Source: Acidimicrobiia bacterium
GTDB taxonomy: Bacteria; Actinomycetota; Acidimicrobiia; IMCC26256; JAMXLJ01
DNA length: 64,000 nucleotides
Direction: 5' to 3'
Assembly: GCA_035651955.1 (NCBI GenBank)
Contig: DASRES010000085.1
Location: forward strand, 1 to 64,000
Part shown: one piece after another, positions 1 through 8,199 of the stretch
Layout: every line of letters starts with the position of its first letter
How positions within the stretch are numbered: the stretch's first letter is position 1
Program-made: the position numbers and the translations under genes
The notes under the pieces: generated by a model
Told to the model about the DNA's origin: nothing
Database searches by the model: none
The model's input: only the letters and a program-made list of their open reading frames with translations

Positions 1-1563
1 AATCGTCCCGGCGTTCGTGACGGCGAGCTTGCGCGCGCCCTCGCGGCCGCGGATCACGCCGGCGGTGCGATCCCAGACGATCCGCGGCCGCAGCTCGGCG
101 AACTCGTCGGACGGGTAACGGCCGGCGAGCAGGTCGAGCACCGCGACGAACGCGTCGTGCGACAGGTCCGCGAAGTTGGCCGCGCGTCGCACCAGCGCGT
201 AGAGCGCGTCGACGTCCCACTCGTCGAGCCCGCACGCGGCGACGAGCTGCTGCGCGAGCACGTCGACCGGGTTGCGCGGGTAGCGCGTCTCCTCGATCGC
301 GCCGTCGCGCATGCGCCGGACGACGACCGCGGCCTCGAGCAGGTCGCCGCGGTACTTGGGGAACACCTTGCCGCGGCTCGGCTCGCCCACCTGGTGGCCC
401 GCGCGACCGATGCGCTGCAGCCCGCGTGCGACGGAGCCCGGTGACTCGACCTGCACGACGAGGTCGACCGTCCCCATGTCGATGCCGAGCTCGAGCGAGC
501 TCGTCGCGACGAGCGCGCGCAGGCGGCCTGCCTTCAGGTCGTCCTCGATCAGCAGCCGCTGCTCGCGTGCGAGCGATCCGTGGTGCGCCTTCACCAGCTC
601 GGGCTTCCCGGAGCCGTCACCACACCCCGCGAGCTCGTTGAGCTGTGCGGCGAGCCGCTCCGCGAGACGGCGCGCGTTCACGAAGACGAGCGTCGTGCGG
701 TGCTCGAGGATCAGCTCGAGCAGACGCGGATGGACGTGTGGCCAGATGCTCGCCCGCGCCGGTGGCGCAGCAGCCGAGCCGCCGGGCTGCTCGGTCGGCG
801 GCAGCTGCGTGCCGAGCGCGCCCATGTCCTCGACGGGCACGACGACCTCGACGTCGAGCGGCTTCCGCGTTCCCGCGTCGACGACGGTGACCGGACGGGG
901 CGCGCCGTCACCGCCGAAGCCGCCGAGGAAGCGGGCGATCTCGTCGAGCGGGCGTTGCGTCGCGGACAGACCGATGCGCTGGGGTGCCCGTTCGGTCAGC
1001 TCCTCGAGTCGCTCGAGCGAGAGCGCGAGGTGCGCGCCGCGCTTCGTGCCCGCGACCGCGTGGATCTCGTCGACGATGACGGTCGTGACCGAGCGCAGCG
1101 TGTCGCGCGCGCGCGACGTCAGCATGAGGTAGAGCGACTCGGGCGTCGTGATCAGGATGTCGGGTGGCTTGCGGAGCAATGACTGGCGCTCCGGCGACGG
1201 CGTGTCCCCGGTGCGCATCGCGACGGTCACGTCGGACAGGCGCGTCCCGCTGCGCTCCGCGGCGAGCCGGATCCCGGCGAGCGGTGCGCGCAAGTTCTTC
1301 TCCACGTCGACCGCGAGCGCCTTCAGCGGCGAGACGTAGAGCACCCGCGTCCGCTGCTTGTCGGGCGGCGTCGGCTCGGTGGCGAGCCGGTCGATCGCCC
1401 AGAGGAACGCCGCGACCGTCTTGCCCGAGCCCGTCGGGGCGAGGATCAGCGTGTGATCGCCGGCCGCGATCGCGGGCCAGCCCTGCTCCTGCGCGGGTGT
1501 CGGCGCGGGGAAGCTGGTCGAGAACCACTCGCGGACGGCGGGCGAGAACCGGTCGAGCGCCAT
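1..1563 (-). CDS. lhr: Lhr-type DEAD/DEAH helicase, 3' end cut off
   Basis: A large ATP-dependent helicase of the Lhr family, superfamily 2 DNA/RNA unwinding enzymes with roles in DNA repair. Only the first 521 residues are inside the window; family members usually have about 1500. Visible motifs in order are Walker A APTGSGKT (residues 42-49), the motif II box VDEIHAV, motif III LSATQRP, and in the second RecA lobe ATSSLELGIDMG followed by QRIGRAGH, the motif VI arginine finger region typical of Lhr. The ATG at 1563 is chosen because the Q-motif-like start FSPAVREWF follows at once and a TANNNT box ends 7 nt upstream, suggesting a leaderless mRNA. The frame stays open to the window edge. The helicase identity is secure. 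The complete domain set cannot be seen. Confidence 0.93.
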   Translation of the reverse strand, partial: MALDRFSPAVREWFSTSFPAPTPAQEQGWPAIAAGDHTLILAPTGSGKTVAAFLWAIDRLATEPTPPDKQRTRVLYVSPLKALAVDVEKNLRAPLAGIRLAAERSGTRLSDVTVAMRTGDTPSPERQSLLRKPPDILITTPESLYLMLTSRARDTLRSVTTVIVDEIHAVAGTKRGAHLALSLERLEELTERAPQRIGLSATQRPLDEIARFLGGFGGDGAPRPVTVVDAGTRKPLDVEVVVPVEDMGALGTQLPPTEQPGGSAAAPPARASIWPHVHPRLLELILEHRTTLVFVNARRLAERLAAQLNELAGCGDGSGKPELVKAHHGSLAREQRLLIEDDLKAGRLRALVATSSLELGIDMGTVDLVVQVESPGSVARGLQRIGRAGHQVGEPSRGKVFPKYRGDLLEAAVVVRRMRDGAIEETRYPRNPVDVLAQQLVAACGLDEWDVDALYALVRRAANFADLSHDAFVAVLDLLAGRYPSDEFAELRPRIVWDRTAGVIRGREGARKLAVTNAGTI

Positions 1564-1570
1564 CGAGCCG

Positions 1571-1576
1571 AGGGTA
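1571..1576 (-). promoter_or_regulatory. -10 box TACCCT of lhr (leaderless type)
   Basis: TACCCT on the minus strand ends exactly 7 nt before the lhr ATG, the spacing at which transcription would begin at the start codon. No ribosome binding site lies between. The pattern repeats at many genes in the window. Confidence 0.5.
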
Positions 1577-1596
1577 CCGGAGGGGTACGACGATCA

Positions 1597-1643
1597 TTCT
1601 GTGAAGCGTGACGGCCGGTACGTGGCCGTCACGCTTCACAGAA
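1597..1643. terminator. 20-bp perfect hairpin between amidase and lhr
   Basis: Arms 1597-1616 and 1624-1643 are perfect reverse complements of 20 bases around a 7-nt loop. The hairpin lies just after the stop of the amidase gene and ahead of lhr on the same strand, as expected of a terminator for the amidase. No clear run of T follows on the minus strand. Confidence 0.7.
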
Positions 1644-1654
1644 CGGGGGCCGGG

Positions 1655-3100
1655 TCAGGCGTGGACGACCGGTCGCCGGTCGGCCCACGGGCGGGCCCGC
1701 TCGAGCTGGCCCGCGACGCGCAGCAGGAGGTCCTCGCGGTTCGCGTCGGCGACGAGCTGCACGCCGATCGGCAGGTTCGACGCCGAGAAGTACAGCGGCA
1801 CCGACATCGCGGGCTGGCCGGTCACGTTGAACGGCGCGGTGTACGCCGCGAACGGCACCGCGCGCGCCGCGGCGCGGAACAGGTCGTCGGCGTCGCGCAC
1901 CACGAGGTCACCGAGCTCGGGCGGCGGCTCCGCGAGCGTCGGCGTGAGCAGCAGGTCGAACCCGTCGTCCGTCCACCACACCGCCATGCGCCGCGTCCAT
2001 GCGTGCATCGCGTTGATCGCGGCCGCGTACTGCGCGCCGGTGGTCGCCGCACCGAGGTCGCGGTACATCCACGTGATCGGTTCGACGTCGACCTGGGTCA
2101 CCTCGCGCCCGGCGCGACGCGCGATCTCGTCGAGGTCGGCGACGACGTTCGTCGAGAAGATCGTCATGAAGATCGACATGACGTCCTCCTCGAGCGCGGC
2201 CGGCGACGCTTCCTCCACCGTGTGACCGAGCGACTCGAGCAGCCGCGCCGCGTCCTCCGCCGCGGCGACGCACTCCGCATCCGTCGCTGCCATCGCGCCC
2301 GCGTTCGTGCGGACACCGATCCGCAACGGCGGCGGATCGCTCTGGACCTCCTCGAGGAACGGTCGGGCGGGCGGCGGCGCGGCGTACGGGTCGCCGGGCA
2401 TGCGGCCCGCGAGCGTGTCCAGGACCGCGGCGCTGTCGCGGACCGACCGCGTCACCACGTGCCGCACGACCATGCCCGCCCATGCCTCGCCCTGGTCGGG
2501 CCCGAGCGACACGCGACCGCGCGACGGCTTCAGCCCGAACAGTCCGCACGCGCTCGACGGGATGCGGATCGAGCCGCCGCCGTCGCCCGCGTGCGCGACC
2601 GGGACCATGCCGCTCGCGACCGCGGCCGCCGACCCGCCGCTGGAGCCGCCGGGACCGCGGGACGTGTCCCACGGGTTGTGCGTCGGGCCGTACGCGAGCG
2701 GCTCGGTCGTCGGCTGCAGGCCGAGCTCGGGAGTGTTCGTCTTCCCGATCACGACGAACCCGGCGGCCCGGAGCTTCGCGACGAGGTACGAGTCGTGGTC
2801 GTCGACCCAGTTCGTCTCCTTCAGCAGCTTGTTGCCCCAGTGGCACGGGTCGCCCTGCGTCGCGGCGTCGAGGTCCTTCACGAGGACAGGGACGCCTCGG
2901 AACGGGCCCTCCGCGAGCGGCCCGTCGGCTTCCTCGCGGGCCTGCTCGAAGCGCGTGTGGATGACGGCGTTGAGCTCGCCGTTGAGCTTCTCGACCCGCG
3001 CGATCGCGGCGTCGACGAGCTCCGCCGGTGACGCGGTTCCGCTGCGCACGAGCTCGGCCTGCGCGGTCGCGTCGAGGAAGGCCAGTTCCTGGTCGGTCAT
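1655..3100 (-). CDS. Amidase signature enzyme
   Basis: A 481-residue amidase-signature hydrolase that would cleave carboxamide or similar C-N bonds in the cytoplasm; GatA, fatty-acid amide hydrolase and 6-aminohexanoate cyclic dimer hydrolase share this fold. The Ser-cisSer-Lys triad is visible as Lys75 in PVLVKDL, the glycine/serine loop GGSSGGS around residues 151-157, and Ser177 in DGGGSIRIP. The reading frame stays open upstream, but the ATG at 3100 is preferred because the family-like N-terminus starts there and a TACGGT box ends 7 nt before it. No gatB or gatC is adjacent, so a tRNA amidotransferase role is unlikely. The substrate cannot be read from the sequence. Confidence 0.9.
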   Translation of the reverse strand: MTDQELAFLDATAQAELVRSGTASPAELVDAAIARVEKLNGELNAVIHTRFEQAREEADGPLAEGPFRGVPVLVKDLDAATQGDPCHWGNKLLKETNWVDDHDSYLVAKLRAAGFVVIGKTNTPELGLQPTTEPLAYGPTHNPWDTSRGPGGSSGGSAAAVASGMVPVAHAGDGGGSIRIPSSACGLFGLKPSRGRVSLGPDQGEAWAGMVVRHVVTRSVRDSAAVLDTLAGRMPGDPYAAPPPARPFLEEVQSDPPPLRIGVRTNAGAMAATDAECVAAAEDAARLLESLGHTVEEASPAALEEDVMSIFMTIFSTNVVADLDEIARRAGREVTQVDVEPITWMYRDLGAATTGAQYAAAINAMHAWTRRMAVWWTDDGFDLLLTPTLAEPPPELGDLVVRDADDLFRAAARAVPFAAYTAPFNVTGQPAMSVPLYFSASNLPIGVQLVADANREDLLLRVAGQLERARPWADRRPVVHA

Positions 3101-3107
3101 GCGGTGC

Positions 3108-3113
3108 ACCGTA
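3108..3113 (-). promoter_or_regulatory. -10 box TACGGT of the amidase gene
   Basis: TACGGT ends 7 nt before the ATG at 3100, consistent with a leaderless transcript. It supports the short start over upstream in-frame alternatives. Confidence 0.5.
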
Positions 3114-3224
3114 GGCCGCCTGCGCGTGTGGGCCAAGACGGCGTTTCCGGCTCGGCGTCGCGGGGGTAGTGCGCGCTCGCCAACCACGTGTGGAGCGCAC
3201 CGACCACGACCCGCGCGAGACGAC

Positions 3225-4076
3225 ATGACCGCAGTGCTCAGCCTTCCCGATCTGCCCGCGTTCACGAGCCCGACGCCCGCGGCGGACTCCCAACCGCTGG
3301 CGACGCGAGTCGCCCACGCGCTGCGCGCAGGCGGCCCCGTACCCGTCGCGTTGCTCGGAGCTGCCGCGCACGACGAGCGTGACGGGCTGATCGCGCTGCT
3401 CACGCTCCAGGACGCCGGTCGCCGCGCCGCGCGCAACGACGCGACGCAGACCGTCAGCCCGATCCTGCGCGCGGTCCGCGGGCGGCTCGAACGCGACCTC
3501 GTCGAGACGCTCGGGGCGGGACGGTCGCGCCGGGCGGGCGATCCGGTCTCGACACTGCGCGTGATCGCGAACGCGGGCGCGCTGCCCGACGTCTACCGCT
3601 GGGTCGCGTCGAGCGCGTCGTGGCGCGAGCTCGTCGCGTTCCTCGCGATCGAGCACGTCACGAGCGCGGCCGATCCCGACGGTGACGGAGCGTCGATCGC
3701 AACGCTCTCCAGGGACGACATGCCGACTGACGCGCTCCGCATCCTCGCGCTCGACGGCATGCTGACGGCCGACGCGCGCCGTGATGGCGAGTGCACCGGC
3801 GCGCGCGCCGTCACGATCCTCCGCCGACCCGCGCGGTCGCGGCAGGTCGTCGCGGCCCTGCGCCGGCTTCGTGCGCCCGCGGCCGTGCTGCCGTACCACT
3901 GGCGGCACGCCCGTTGCGACCCGCGCGTCGCGCAGCGACGGGTCGCCGAAGAGGTGGCTCCGCTCGCGAGCTCGGCCGCGGCCACGCAAGCGGTCGTGCG
4001 CGGCGCACGGTGGCGTGACGCGGCCGAGCGCCGCCTCTTCGCCGAGCTCGGGTCGCGGTTCTCCGCGACGCGCTGA
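3225..4076 (+). CDS. Unrecognised cytoplasmic protein
   Basis: A 283-residue protein with no family I can name. It is rich in Ala, Arg and Leu, has no signal peptide or membrane segment, and looks largely helical. An acidic stretch near residues 150-175 contains DPDGDG. Codon use has the strong G/C third-position bias of its neighbours, which argues for a real gene. The ATG at 3225 opens the recognisably biased region, although the frame stays open far upstream, antisense to the amidase. The gene is flanked by minus-strand genes on both sides and seems to be a single transcription unit. The two convergent stops at 4076 and 4089 leave 12 nt between the genes, so no separate terminator is visible. 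Confidence 0.6.
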   Translation: MTAVLSLPDLPAFTSPTPAADSQPLATRVAHALRAGGPVPVALLGAAAHDERDGLIALLTLQDAGRRAARNDATQTVSPILRAVRGRLERDLVETLGAGRSRRAGDPVSTLRVIANAGALPDVYRWVASSASWRELVAFLAIEHVTSAADPDGDGASIATLSRDDMPTDALRILALDGMLTADARRDGECTGARAVTILRRPARSRQVVAALRRLRAPAAVLPYHWRHARCDPRVAQRRVAEEVAPLASSAAATQAVVRGARWRDAAERRLFAELGSRFSATR

Positions 4077-4088
4077 CCGCCGCGCGCG

Positions 4089-5093
4089 TCACCAGCCGCG
4101 GAGGTCGACCTCCCAGGTGTCGACGACGTCGTCGCCGTCGACCAGGTGCATGCGCTCGTGGTACGCGACCGTCGGGTCGATGTGCGCCGGCCACACCCGC
4201 ACGCGGTCGCCGACGCTCACCGGCACGCCGCCCTCGTCGACGTCGAACGTGACGTGCTCGTCCGAGCAGTACCACACGGTCGCACCGGTGATCGTCGGAT
4301 CGCCGTGGTCCATGCCGAGCGCCTTGAGCCCGCAGTCGGCGACCGCCCAGCCGGGCGACACCGAGATGACCGTCGCGAGGACCGACAGCGCGGGGCGGAA
4401 CGGTTGCTGCTCGAGCTTCGCATACGCGCCGTCCATCAGCGCGTAGGAGCCGGCCTGGATCTCGGTCGCCCACGTGTTGACGTCGTACGTTCCCGTGCCG
4501 CCCGCCGACACCACGTCACCGCCGACGTCGGCGTGCGCCTTGAGCAGCAGCGCCATGCACGCCTCGGTCTGCTCGACACGTGACGCGCGCGACTCGACGC
4601 CGACAACATGACCCTCGTAGCCCATCACGCCGCGCACCTCGAGACCGCGCGACCGCGCGAGCGCGGCGAGACGTCCCGCGTCGGCCGGGTCGCAGCCGCA
4701 CCGCGGCAGCCCGACGTTCACGTCGACGACCACCTCGCGGATGCCGTTTCGTGCCGCCGCGTCGATCGTCGCCTCGGAGTCGACCGCGACCGTCACGCGC
4801 GCGTGCAACGCCGCGAGCATCGCGAGACGCCCGTCGTCGACGACCTCGTTCGCGAGCAGCAGGTCGTCGCCGAGACCGGCGTTTGCCATGCCGGCGACCT
4901 CACGTGGCGTCGCGCACGTGAAGTTCGCGTGACCGTGCTCCCGTTGGCGACGGGCGAGTGCGGTGCACTTGTGCGCCTTGACGTGCGGTCGCAGGCGAGC
5001 GCCCGGCAGCGCCGCGCTCATCGTCGCGAGGTTGTGCTCGAGCGCGCCGACGTCGACGACGAGCGCGGGTGTGGACAGCTCGGAGACCTTCAT
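4089..5093 (-). CDS. D-threonine aldolase / DSD1-like PLP enzyme
   Basis: A 334-residue fold-type III PLP enzyme of the alanine-racemase N-terminal class, related to D-threonine aldolase and D-serine dehydratase. The start TPALVVD, the PLP-lysine loop RPHVKAHK (Lys39 the likely Schiff base) and the glycine-rich phosphate loop SAGGTGTYD are visible. Near the C-terminus His304-Ile-Asp306 in WPAHIDPT fits the His-x-Asp metal pair of D-threonine aldolases rather than the His-x-Cys pair of eukaryotic D-serine dehydratases. It should therefore be a divalent-metal enzyme that cleaves D-3-hydroxy amino acids. ATGs at 5105 and 5093 are both possible. The second fits the family N-terminus better. No catabolic partner gene is adjacent. 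Confidence 0.82.
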   Translation of the reverse strand: MKVSELSTPALVVDVGALEHNLATMSAALPGARLRPHVKAHKCTALARRQREHGHANFTCATPREVAGMANAGLGDDLLLANEVVDDGRLAMLAALHARVTVAVDSEATIDAAARNGIREVVVDVNVGLPRCGCDPADAGRLAALARSRGLEVRGVMGYEGHVVGVESRASRVEQTEACMALLLKAHADVGGDVVSAGGTGTYDVNTWATEIQAGSYALMDGAYAKLEQQPFRPALSVLATVISVSPGWAVADCGLKALGMDHGDPTITGATVWYCSDEHVTFDVDEGGVPVSVGDRVRVWPAHIDPTVAYHERMHLVDGDDVVDTWEVDLRGW

Positions 5094-5123
5094 CACCGCG
5101 AGCATGTCACCCGCGCCGCTGCG

Positions 5124-5165
5124 TTGGTACACAAGTCGCGGTCAGAGGCGCGACTTGTGTACCAA
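5124..5165. terminator. 17-bp perfect hairpin downstream of sigma gene
   Basis: Arms 5124-5140 and 5149-5165 pair perfectly over 17 bases around an 8-nt loop. The element lies between the 3' end of the minus-strand sigma gene and the aldolase start. It would terminate the rsbW-sigma operon and insulate the aldolase gene. No T tract follows. Confidence 0.65.
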
Positions 5166-5170
5166 CCGGG

Positions 5171-5222
5171 CCGGTGGGCGCAACCGCGCCGGTGGGCGCG
5201 CCGGGCCGGTGGGTGCGCCGGG
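5171..5222. repeat. Three short tandem units in the sigma-aldolase gap
   Basis: The core CCGGTGGGYGC recurs with starts at 5171, 5189 and 5206, a period of 17-18 bp. It lies just past the sigma gene stop and beside the hairpin. The units are slightly degenerate. Function is unknown. Confidence 0.6.
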
Positions 5223-5228
5223 TCCCGG

Positions 5229-6002
5229 TTACACGCGCTCGTCGGCCTCGATCTGGTCGCGCAGACGGGTCAACGTGCGCGCCAGGAGCCGCGACACGTG
5301 CATCTGGCTCATCTCGAGCCGGGCCGCGATCTGCGACTGCGTCAGCCCGTCGCGGAACCGCAGGACGACGATCGCGCGCTCGCGTTGCGGCAACGTTTCC
5401 AGCAGCGCGCTCACGAGCATCCGGTGCTCGACACGCTCCATGCCCGGCTCGACGCGGCCCATCGCGTCGAGCGGCGCGAGCGAGTCGTCGTCGTCGTTCG
5501 GGGCGTCGATCGACGACGCCGTGAACGCGCGGTTCGCCTCCATCGCCTCGATCACCGCCTCCTCGGGGAGACCGGTGTCGTGCGAGATCTCGGTGATCGT
5601 GGGCGCCCGCCCGAGCCGCTGGGTCAGTGGACCGAGCGCCTTCGTCACCTCGAGCACGTGCTCCTGCAGCTGACGCGGCATCCGCACCGACCAGCCCGCG
5701 TCGCGGAAGTGGCGCTTCAGCTCGCCGAGGATCGTCGGCGTCGCGAACGTGCTGAACGCGAGCCCACGCTCGGGCTCGAAGCGTTCGACCGCCTTCAGCA
5801 GGCCGAGGAGCGCGACCTGGGTGAGGTCGTCCTGGCGCTCGCTCCGGCCCGCGAACCGCCGCGCGAGGTGCTCGGCGAGCGGCAGGTGACGCTCGACGAG
5901 GACGTTGCGCAGCGCGCGGTCACCCGTGCGGCGGTACTCGATGAACTCCCGCCGGAGCTCGTCGGCCGGCTGCGTCGAGACGTGCGCCTGGTCGACGCTC
6001 AT
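5229..6002 (-). CDS. Sigma-F/B/G-type alternative sigma factor (copy 1)
   Basis: A 257-residue group 3 sigma factor of the stress/sporulation (SigB/SigF/SigG) type. Region 2 shows DDLTQVALLGLLKAVERF and FSTFATPTILGELKRHFRD, region 3 follows, and region 4 ends with the helix-turn-helix GLTQSQIAARLEMSQMHVSR. The ATG at 6002 overlaps the upstream anti-sigma stop by 4 nt (ATGA), so the pair is translationally coupled. A near-identical gene order on the opposite strand at 7.0-8.2 kb shows that the module is duplicated. Its activity should be held in check by the adjacent anti-sigma factor and released by STAS antagonists such as those at 9.5-10.4 kb. Confidence 0.92.
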   Translation of the reverse strand: MSVDQAHVSTQPADELRREFIEYRRTGDRALRNVLVERHLPLAEHLARRFAGRSERQDDLTQVALLGLLKAVERFEPERGLAFSTFATPTILGELKRHFRDAGWSVRMPRQLQEHVLEVTKALGPLTQRLGRAPTITEISHDTGLPEEAVIEAMEANRAFTASSIDAPNDDDDSLAPLDAMGRVEPGMERVEHRMLVSALLETLPQRERAIVVLRFRDGLTQSQIAARLEMSQMHVSRLLARTLTRLRDQIEADERV

Positions 6003-6394
6003 CCCGACGTCGTGGCGTCCTGTGCGGTGCCGCGCTTCAGGAGGCGGAAGCAGCGCGCGCCGTCCTGCTGTCCGAGCTCGTGCTCGTCGACGACCGCCGC
6101 CACGATCGTGCGCGACAGCTCGCTCTGCGCGGGTGTCGCACCGTTCGACGGCGCGGGACACGATCCGCGCACGGCCACCGCGCCGGGATGGATCTGGTAC
6201 ACGAGCGTCAACGGCGCGTTCGCACCTTCCTCGCCCATCACCGCGAAGCACAGCTCGTCGACCGCGATGCGCAGGTCGTCGATCTCCTCGTACGTGAGGC
6301 CGACCCTGCTCGCCGCGTCGGCCGCCGCCATGCGGGCGAGCCGGAGGAAGTCCGGCGTGCCCGGAATGGTGAGGACGATCTCGGTCGGCTCCAT
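5999..6394 (-). CDS. UsfX/RsbW-like anti-sigma factor (copy 1)
   Basis: A 131-residue GHKL/HATPase-fold anti-sigma factor encoded directly ahead of its sigma factor with a 4-nt overlap. The helix DDLRIAVDELCFAVMG matches the N-box helix of mycobacterial UsfX/RsbW (family pattern LRLAVDEVC), but the Asn that normally coordinates Mg-ATP in RsbW and SpoIIAB is absent and no DxGxG G1 box is visible. It probably binds the sigma factor, while kinase activity is doubtful. The ATG at 6394 begins the conserved fold; the frame stays open upstream to 6493. A 26-bp palindrome lies about 55 bp upstream of the start. Confidence 0.82.
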   Translation of the reverse strand: MEPTEIVLTIPGTPDFLRLARMAAADAASRVGLTYEEIDDLRIAVDELCFAVMGEEGANAPLTLVYQIHPGAVAVRGSCPAPSNGATPAQSELSRTIVAAVVDEHELGQQDGARCFRLLKRGTAQDATTSG

Positions 6395-6448
6395 GTCGTG
6401 GACCCCGCTTGTCGCGCCGTCGTGGTCGGTCCCTGCCGAGTCACGCAC

Positions 6449-6474
6449 GTTGCTGCCGTGCGCACGGCGGCAAC
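6449..6474. promoter_or_regulatory. 26-bp near-perfect palindrome ahead of sigma operon 1
   Basis: The sequence runs from GTTGC to GCAAC with one mismatched pair and a GCGC centre. It sits about 55 bp upstream of the anti-sigma start at 6394 and resembles a dimeric repressor site. No regulator gene adjoins it. Confidence 0.4.
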
Positions 6475-6674
6475 GATCGCGGCTCCCCATCATGCCTCCC
6501 CGGACGCGCCGGACACACGCCCGGGGGGAAGGTGCTCACGCGATGACGCGCAAGCCTCGGGCGCGAGGCGCGCGACGCAGTGCCGCGCCCGGCGGCGCGG
6601 TCGCTCGCGAGCGGCCCGGCGACCGGGCGCGGACACGGGGCAGGGACGTGCCCGGCCCGGACCGCCGGGGAAGG

Positions 6675-6878
6675 TCAGGGCAGCCGGCCTTCGCCCTTCT
6701 GGTTCGCGCCCCGCTCGGTCATGTCCTTCTCGTGCTCGCTGACCGACGGGTCGAGCTCGTTGGAGTCGGCCGCCTTCTCCTCTTCGGCGGTCGGCACCTG
6801 CGGTGCACCGGCCTGCGCGCGCGCTTCGCGCGCCTCTTCGTCACGGGTCGCGCCACTGGGTCTGGTCCTGTCGGCCAT
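6675..6878 (-). CDS. Small acidic hydrophilic protein
   Basis: A 67-residue, highly charged, Glu/Ala-rich protein without cysteine, membrane segment or signal peptide; it is probably disordered. The middle reads PTAEEEKAAD, a composition I associate with short uncharacterised actinobacterial proteins. A good ribosome binding site (GGAGGTGTC before ATG) sets the start. A sigma-F/B-type promoter match lies 33 nt upstream, and the gene stands between the two divergent sigma modules, so a general-stress role is inferred. The 280-nt stretch between its stop and the anti-sigma gene at 6394 holds GC-rich short palindromes and no gene I can support. Confidence 0.65.
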   Translation of the reverse strand: MADRTRPSGATRDEEAREARAQAGAPQVPTAEEEKAADSNELDPSVSEHEKDMTERGANQKGEGRLP

Positions 6879-6910
6879 GACACCTCCGAGTAGGTCTGGG
6901 TCTTCGGGTG

Positions 6911-6936
6911 GTACCCGAAGCCGGCCGTCGGCAACC
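6911..6936 (-). promoter_or_regulatory. Sigma-F/B-type promoter of the small acidic gene
   Basis: On the minus strand GGTTG (6936-6932), a 15-nt spacer and GGGTAC (6916-6911) match the actinobacterial sigma-F/B pattern GNNT or GTTT, N14-17, GGGTA. The start codon at 6878 lies about 26 nt past the expected transcription start. Confidence 0.55.
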
Positions 6937-6978
6937 GATCCGGACGCACCGGCGGGCCGTCCGCCGGACGGGTTTCAC

Positions 6979-7004
6979 GCTTGGAGCCCCGCCTGCGTGG
7001 GTAC
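6979..7004 (+). promoter_or_regulatory. Sigma-F/B-type promoter of sigma operon 2
   Basis: GCTT (6979-6982), a 16-nt spacer and GGGTAC (6999-7004) fit the Streptomyces sigma-B pattern GNNT-N14-16-GGGTAY. It would drive the anti-sigma/sigma operon starting at 7040, implying autoregulation. Confidence 0.5.
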
Positions 7005-7039
7005 CCGAGGTAGTGCCGCGCCGCCGTTGGAACGGAGCC

Positions 7040-7444
7040 ATGGCCGAGACCCAGTGCGTCGACCGTGTCGTACAACTCGTGCTCCCTCCGGGCGACCATC
7101 ACCTTCGTACCGCGCGGCTGGTCGCCGCAGACGTCGCGACACGGGCCGGGCTCGACTGTGACGAGACGGACGACGTGCGCATCGCGGTCGACGAGATCTG
7201 TCACGCGCTGCTCCGGAGCGGGAGCGGCCCGCTGTGCTTCTCGTTCACCGGTGACCCCGAGCGGGGCGTGTCCGTCAGCGCGTCCATCCAGGGGGCGCGT
7301 GGCGCGGTGACCGACGACGCGACCGCCTTCGCGATGACCGTGCTGGAGTGGGTGGCGGACTCCTTCGACGTCGCGGTCGACGGTGGCGAGCTCCGGTTCG
7401 TGTTGAGCAAGCGCCACGCGCAGGGGGCCGGGTGCAGGAGATGA
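7040..7444 (+). CDS. UsfX/RsbW-like anti-sigma factor (copy 2)
   Basis: A 134-residue HATPase-fold anti-sigma factor paralogous to the one at 5999-6394. The helix DDVRIAVDEICHALLRSG is close to the mycobacterial UsfX sequence and again lacks the catalytic Asn and a DxGxG box, so it is likely a binder without strong kinase activity. The gene begins the plus-strand module and overlaps the sigma gene by 4 nt. The ATG at 7040 follows GGAGCC. A sigma-F/B-type promoter match lies 36 nt upstream, in keeping with a self-amplifying stress operon. Its partner should be the sigma factor at 7441. Confidence 0.82.
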   Translation: MAETQCVDRVVQLVLPPGDHHLRTARLVAADVATRAGLDCDETDDVRIAVDEICHALLRSGSGPLCFSFTGDPERGVSVSASIQGARGAVTDDATAFAMTVLEWVADSFDVAVDGGELRFVLSKRHAQGAGCRR

Positions 7445-8199
7445 GCCTCGACGCGCGCGACGAGGTCCACGAGCGCTTCGTCGAGTACCGCCGGACCGGG
7501 AGCCGGCGCCTGCGCGACGCGCTCGTGGAGGAGCACGTCGGTCTGGCCGAGTACCTCGCCCGCCGGTTCGCGGACCGCGGTGAGTCGTTCGACGATCTGC
7601 GCCAGGTCGCGCTCGTCGGGCTGTTGAAGGCGGTCGAACGCTTCGAGCCCGATCGCGGGCTGCGGTTCTCCACGTTCGCGACGCCGACGATCGTCGGCGA
7701 GCTGAAGCGCCACTTCCGCGACCGCGGCTGGGCGTTGCGCGTCCCTCGTCGCGTGCAGGAGCTCCACCTGCAGCTCGTCAAGGTCGTGGGCACGCTGAGC
7801 CAGGAGCTGGGCCGGTCGCCGACGCCCGACGAGATCGCGCGGCGCACGGGCACGCGCGTCGAGGACGTGCTCGAGGCGATGGAGGCCGGCGGCGTGTACC
7901 GGCTCGCGTCGCTCGACGCCGCGCTCGCCAACGAAGAGCGCAGCTCGCTCGACCTCTCCGCGCGCCTCGGCGAGGACGAGACCGAGTTCGAAGGCGTCGA
8001 GCAGCGCGAGGAGCTTGCCGGCCTGCTGTCGAACCTGCCGCCCCGTGAGCGCCGGATCGTGTACTTGCGGTTCTTCGACGGGCTCACGCAGTCGGAGATC
8101 GCGAACGAGGTGGGCATCAGCCAGATGCACGTCTCGCGCCTCCTGACGAAGAGCCTCGAGAGCCTCCGCAGCGCGGCGCTCGCCGGCTCCGAGCCGTGA
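7441..8199 (+). CDS. Sigma-F/B/G-type alternative sigma factor (copy 2)
   Basis: A 252-residue sigma factor with the same architecture as copy 1. It has the region 2 motif FSTFATPTIVGELKRHFRD, a region 3 helix with LGRSPTPDEIARRTG, and the region 4 helix-turn-helix GLTQSEIANEVGISQMHVSR. The ATG at 7441 overlaps the anti-sigma stop, and the next gene starts with a GTG overlapping this stop, so three proteins are made from one coupled mRNA. The conserved order anti-sigma, sigma in both copies points to duplication of the whole pair followed by divergence. Confidence 0.92.
   Translation: MSLDARDEVHERFVEYRRTGSRRLRDALVEEHVGLAEYLARRFADRGESFDDLRQVALVGLLKAVERFEPDRGLRFSTFATPTIVGELKRHFRDRGWALRVPRRVQELHLQLVKVVGTLSQELGRSPTPDEIARRTGTRVEDVLEAMEAGGVYRLASLDAALANEERSSLDLSARLGEDETEFEGVEQREELAGLLSNLPPRERRIVYLRFFDGLTQSEIANEVGISQMHVSRLLTKSLESLRSAALAGSEP

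Noticed and set aside
6541-6690. Possible small basic protein on the plus strand
   Set aside because: Arg/Gly/Ala low-complexity sequence in a GC-rich gap, no ribosome binding site and no family feature.
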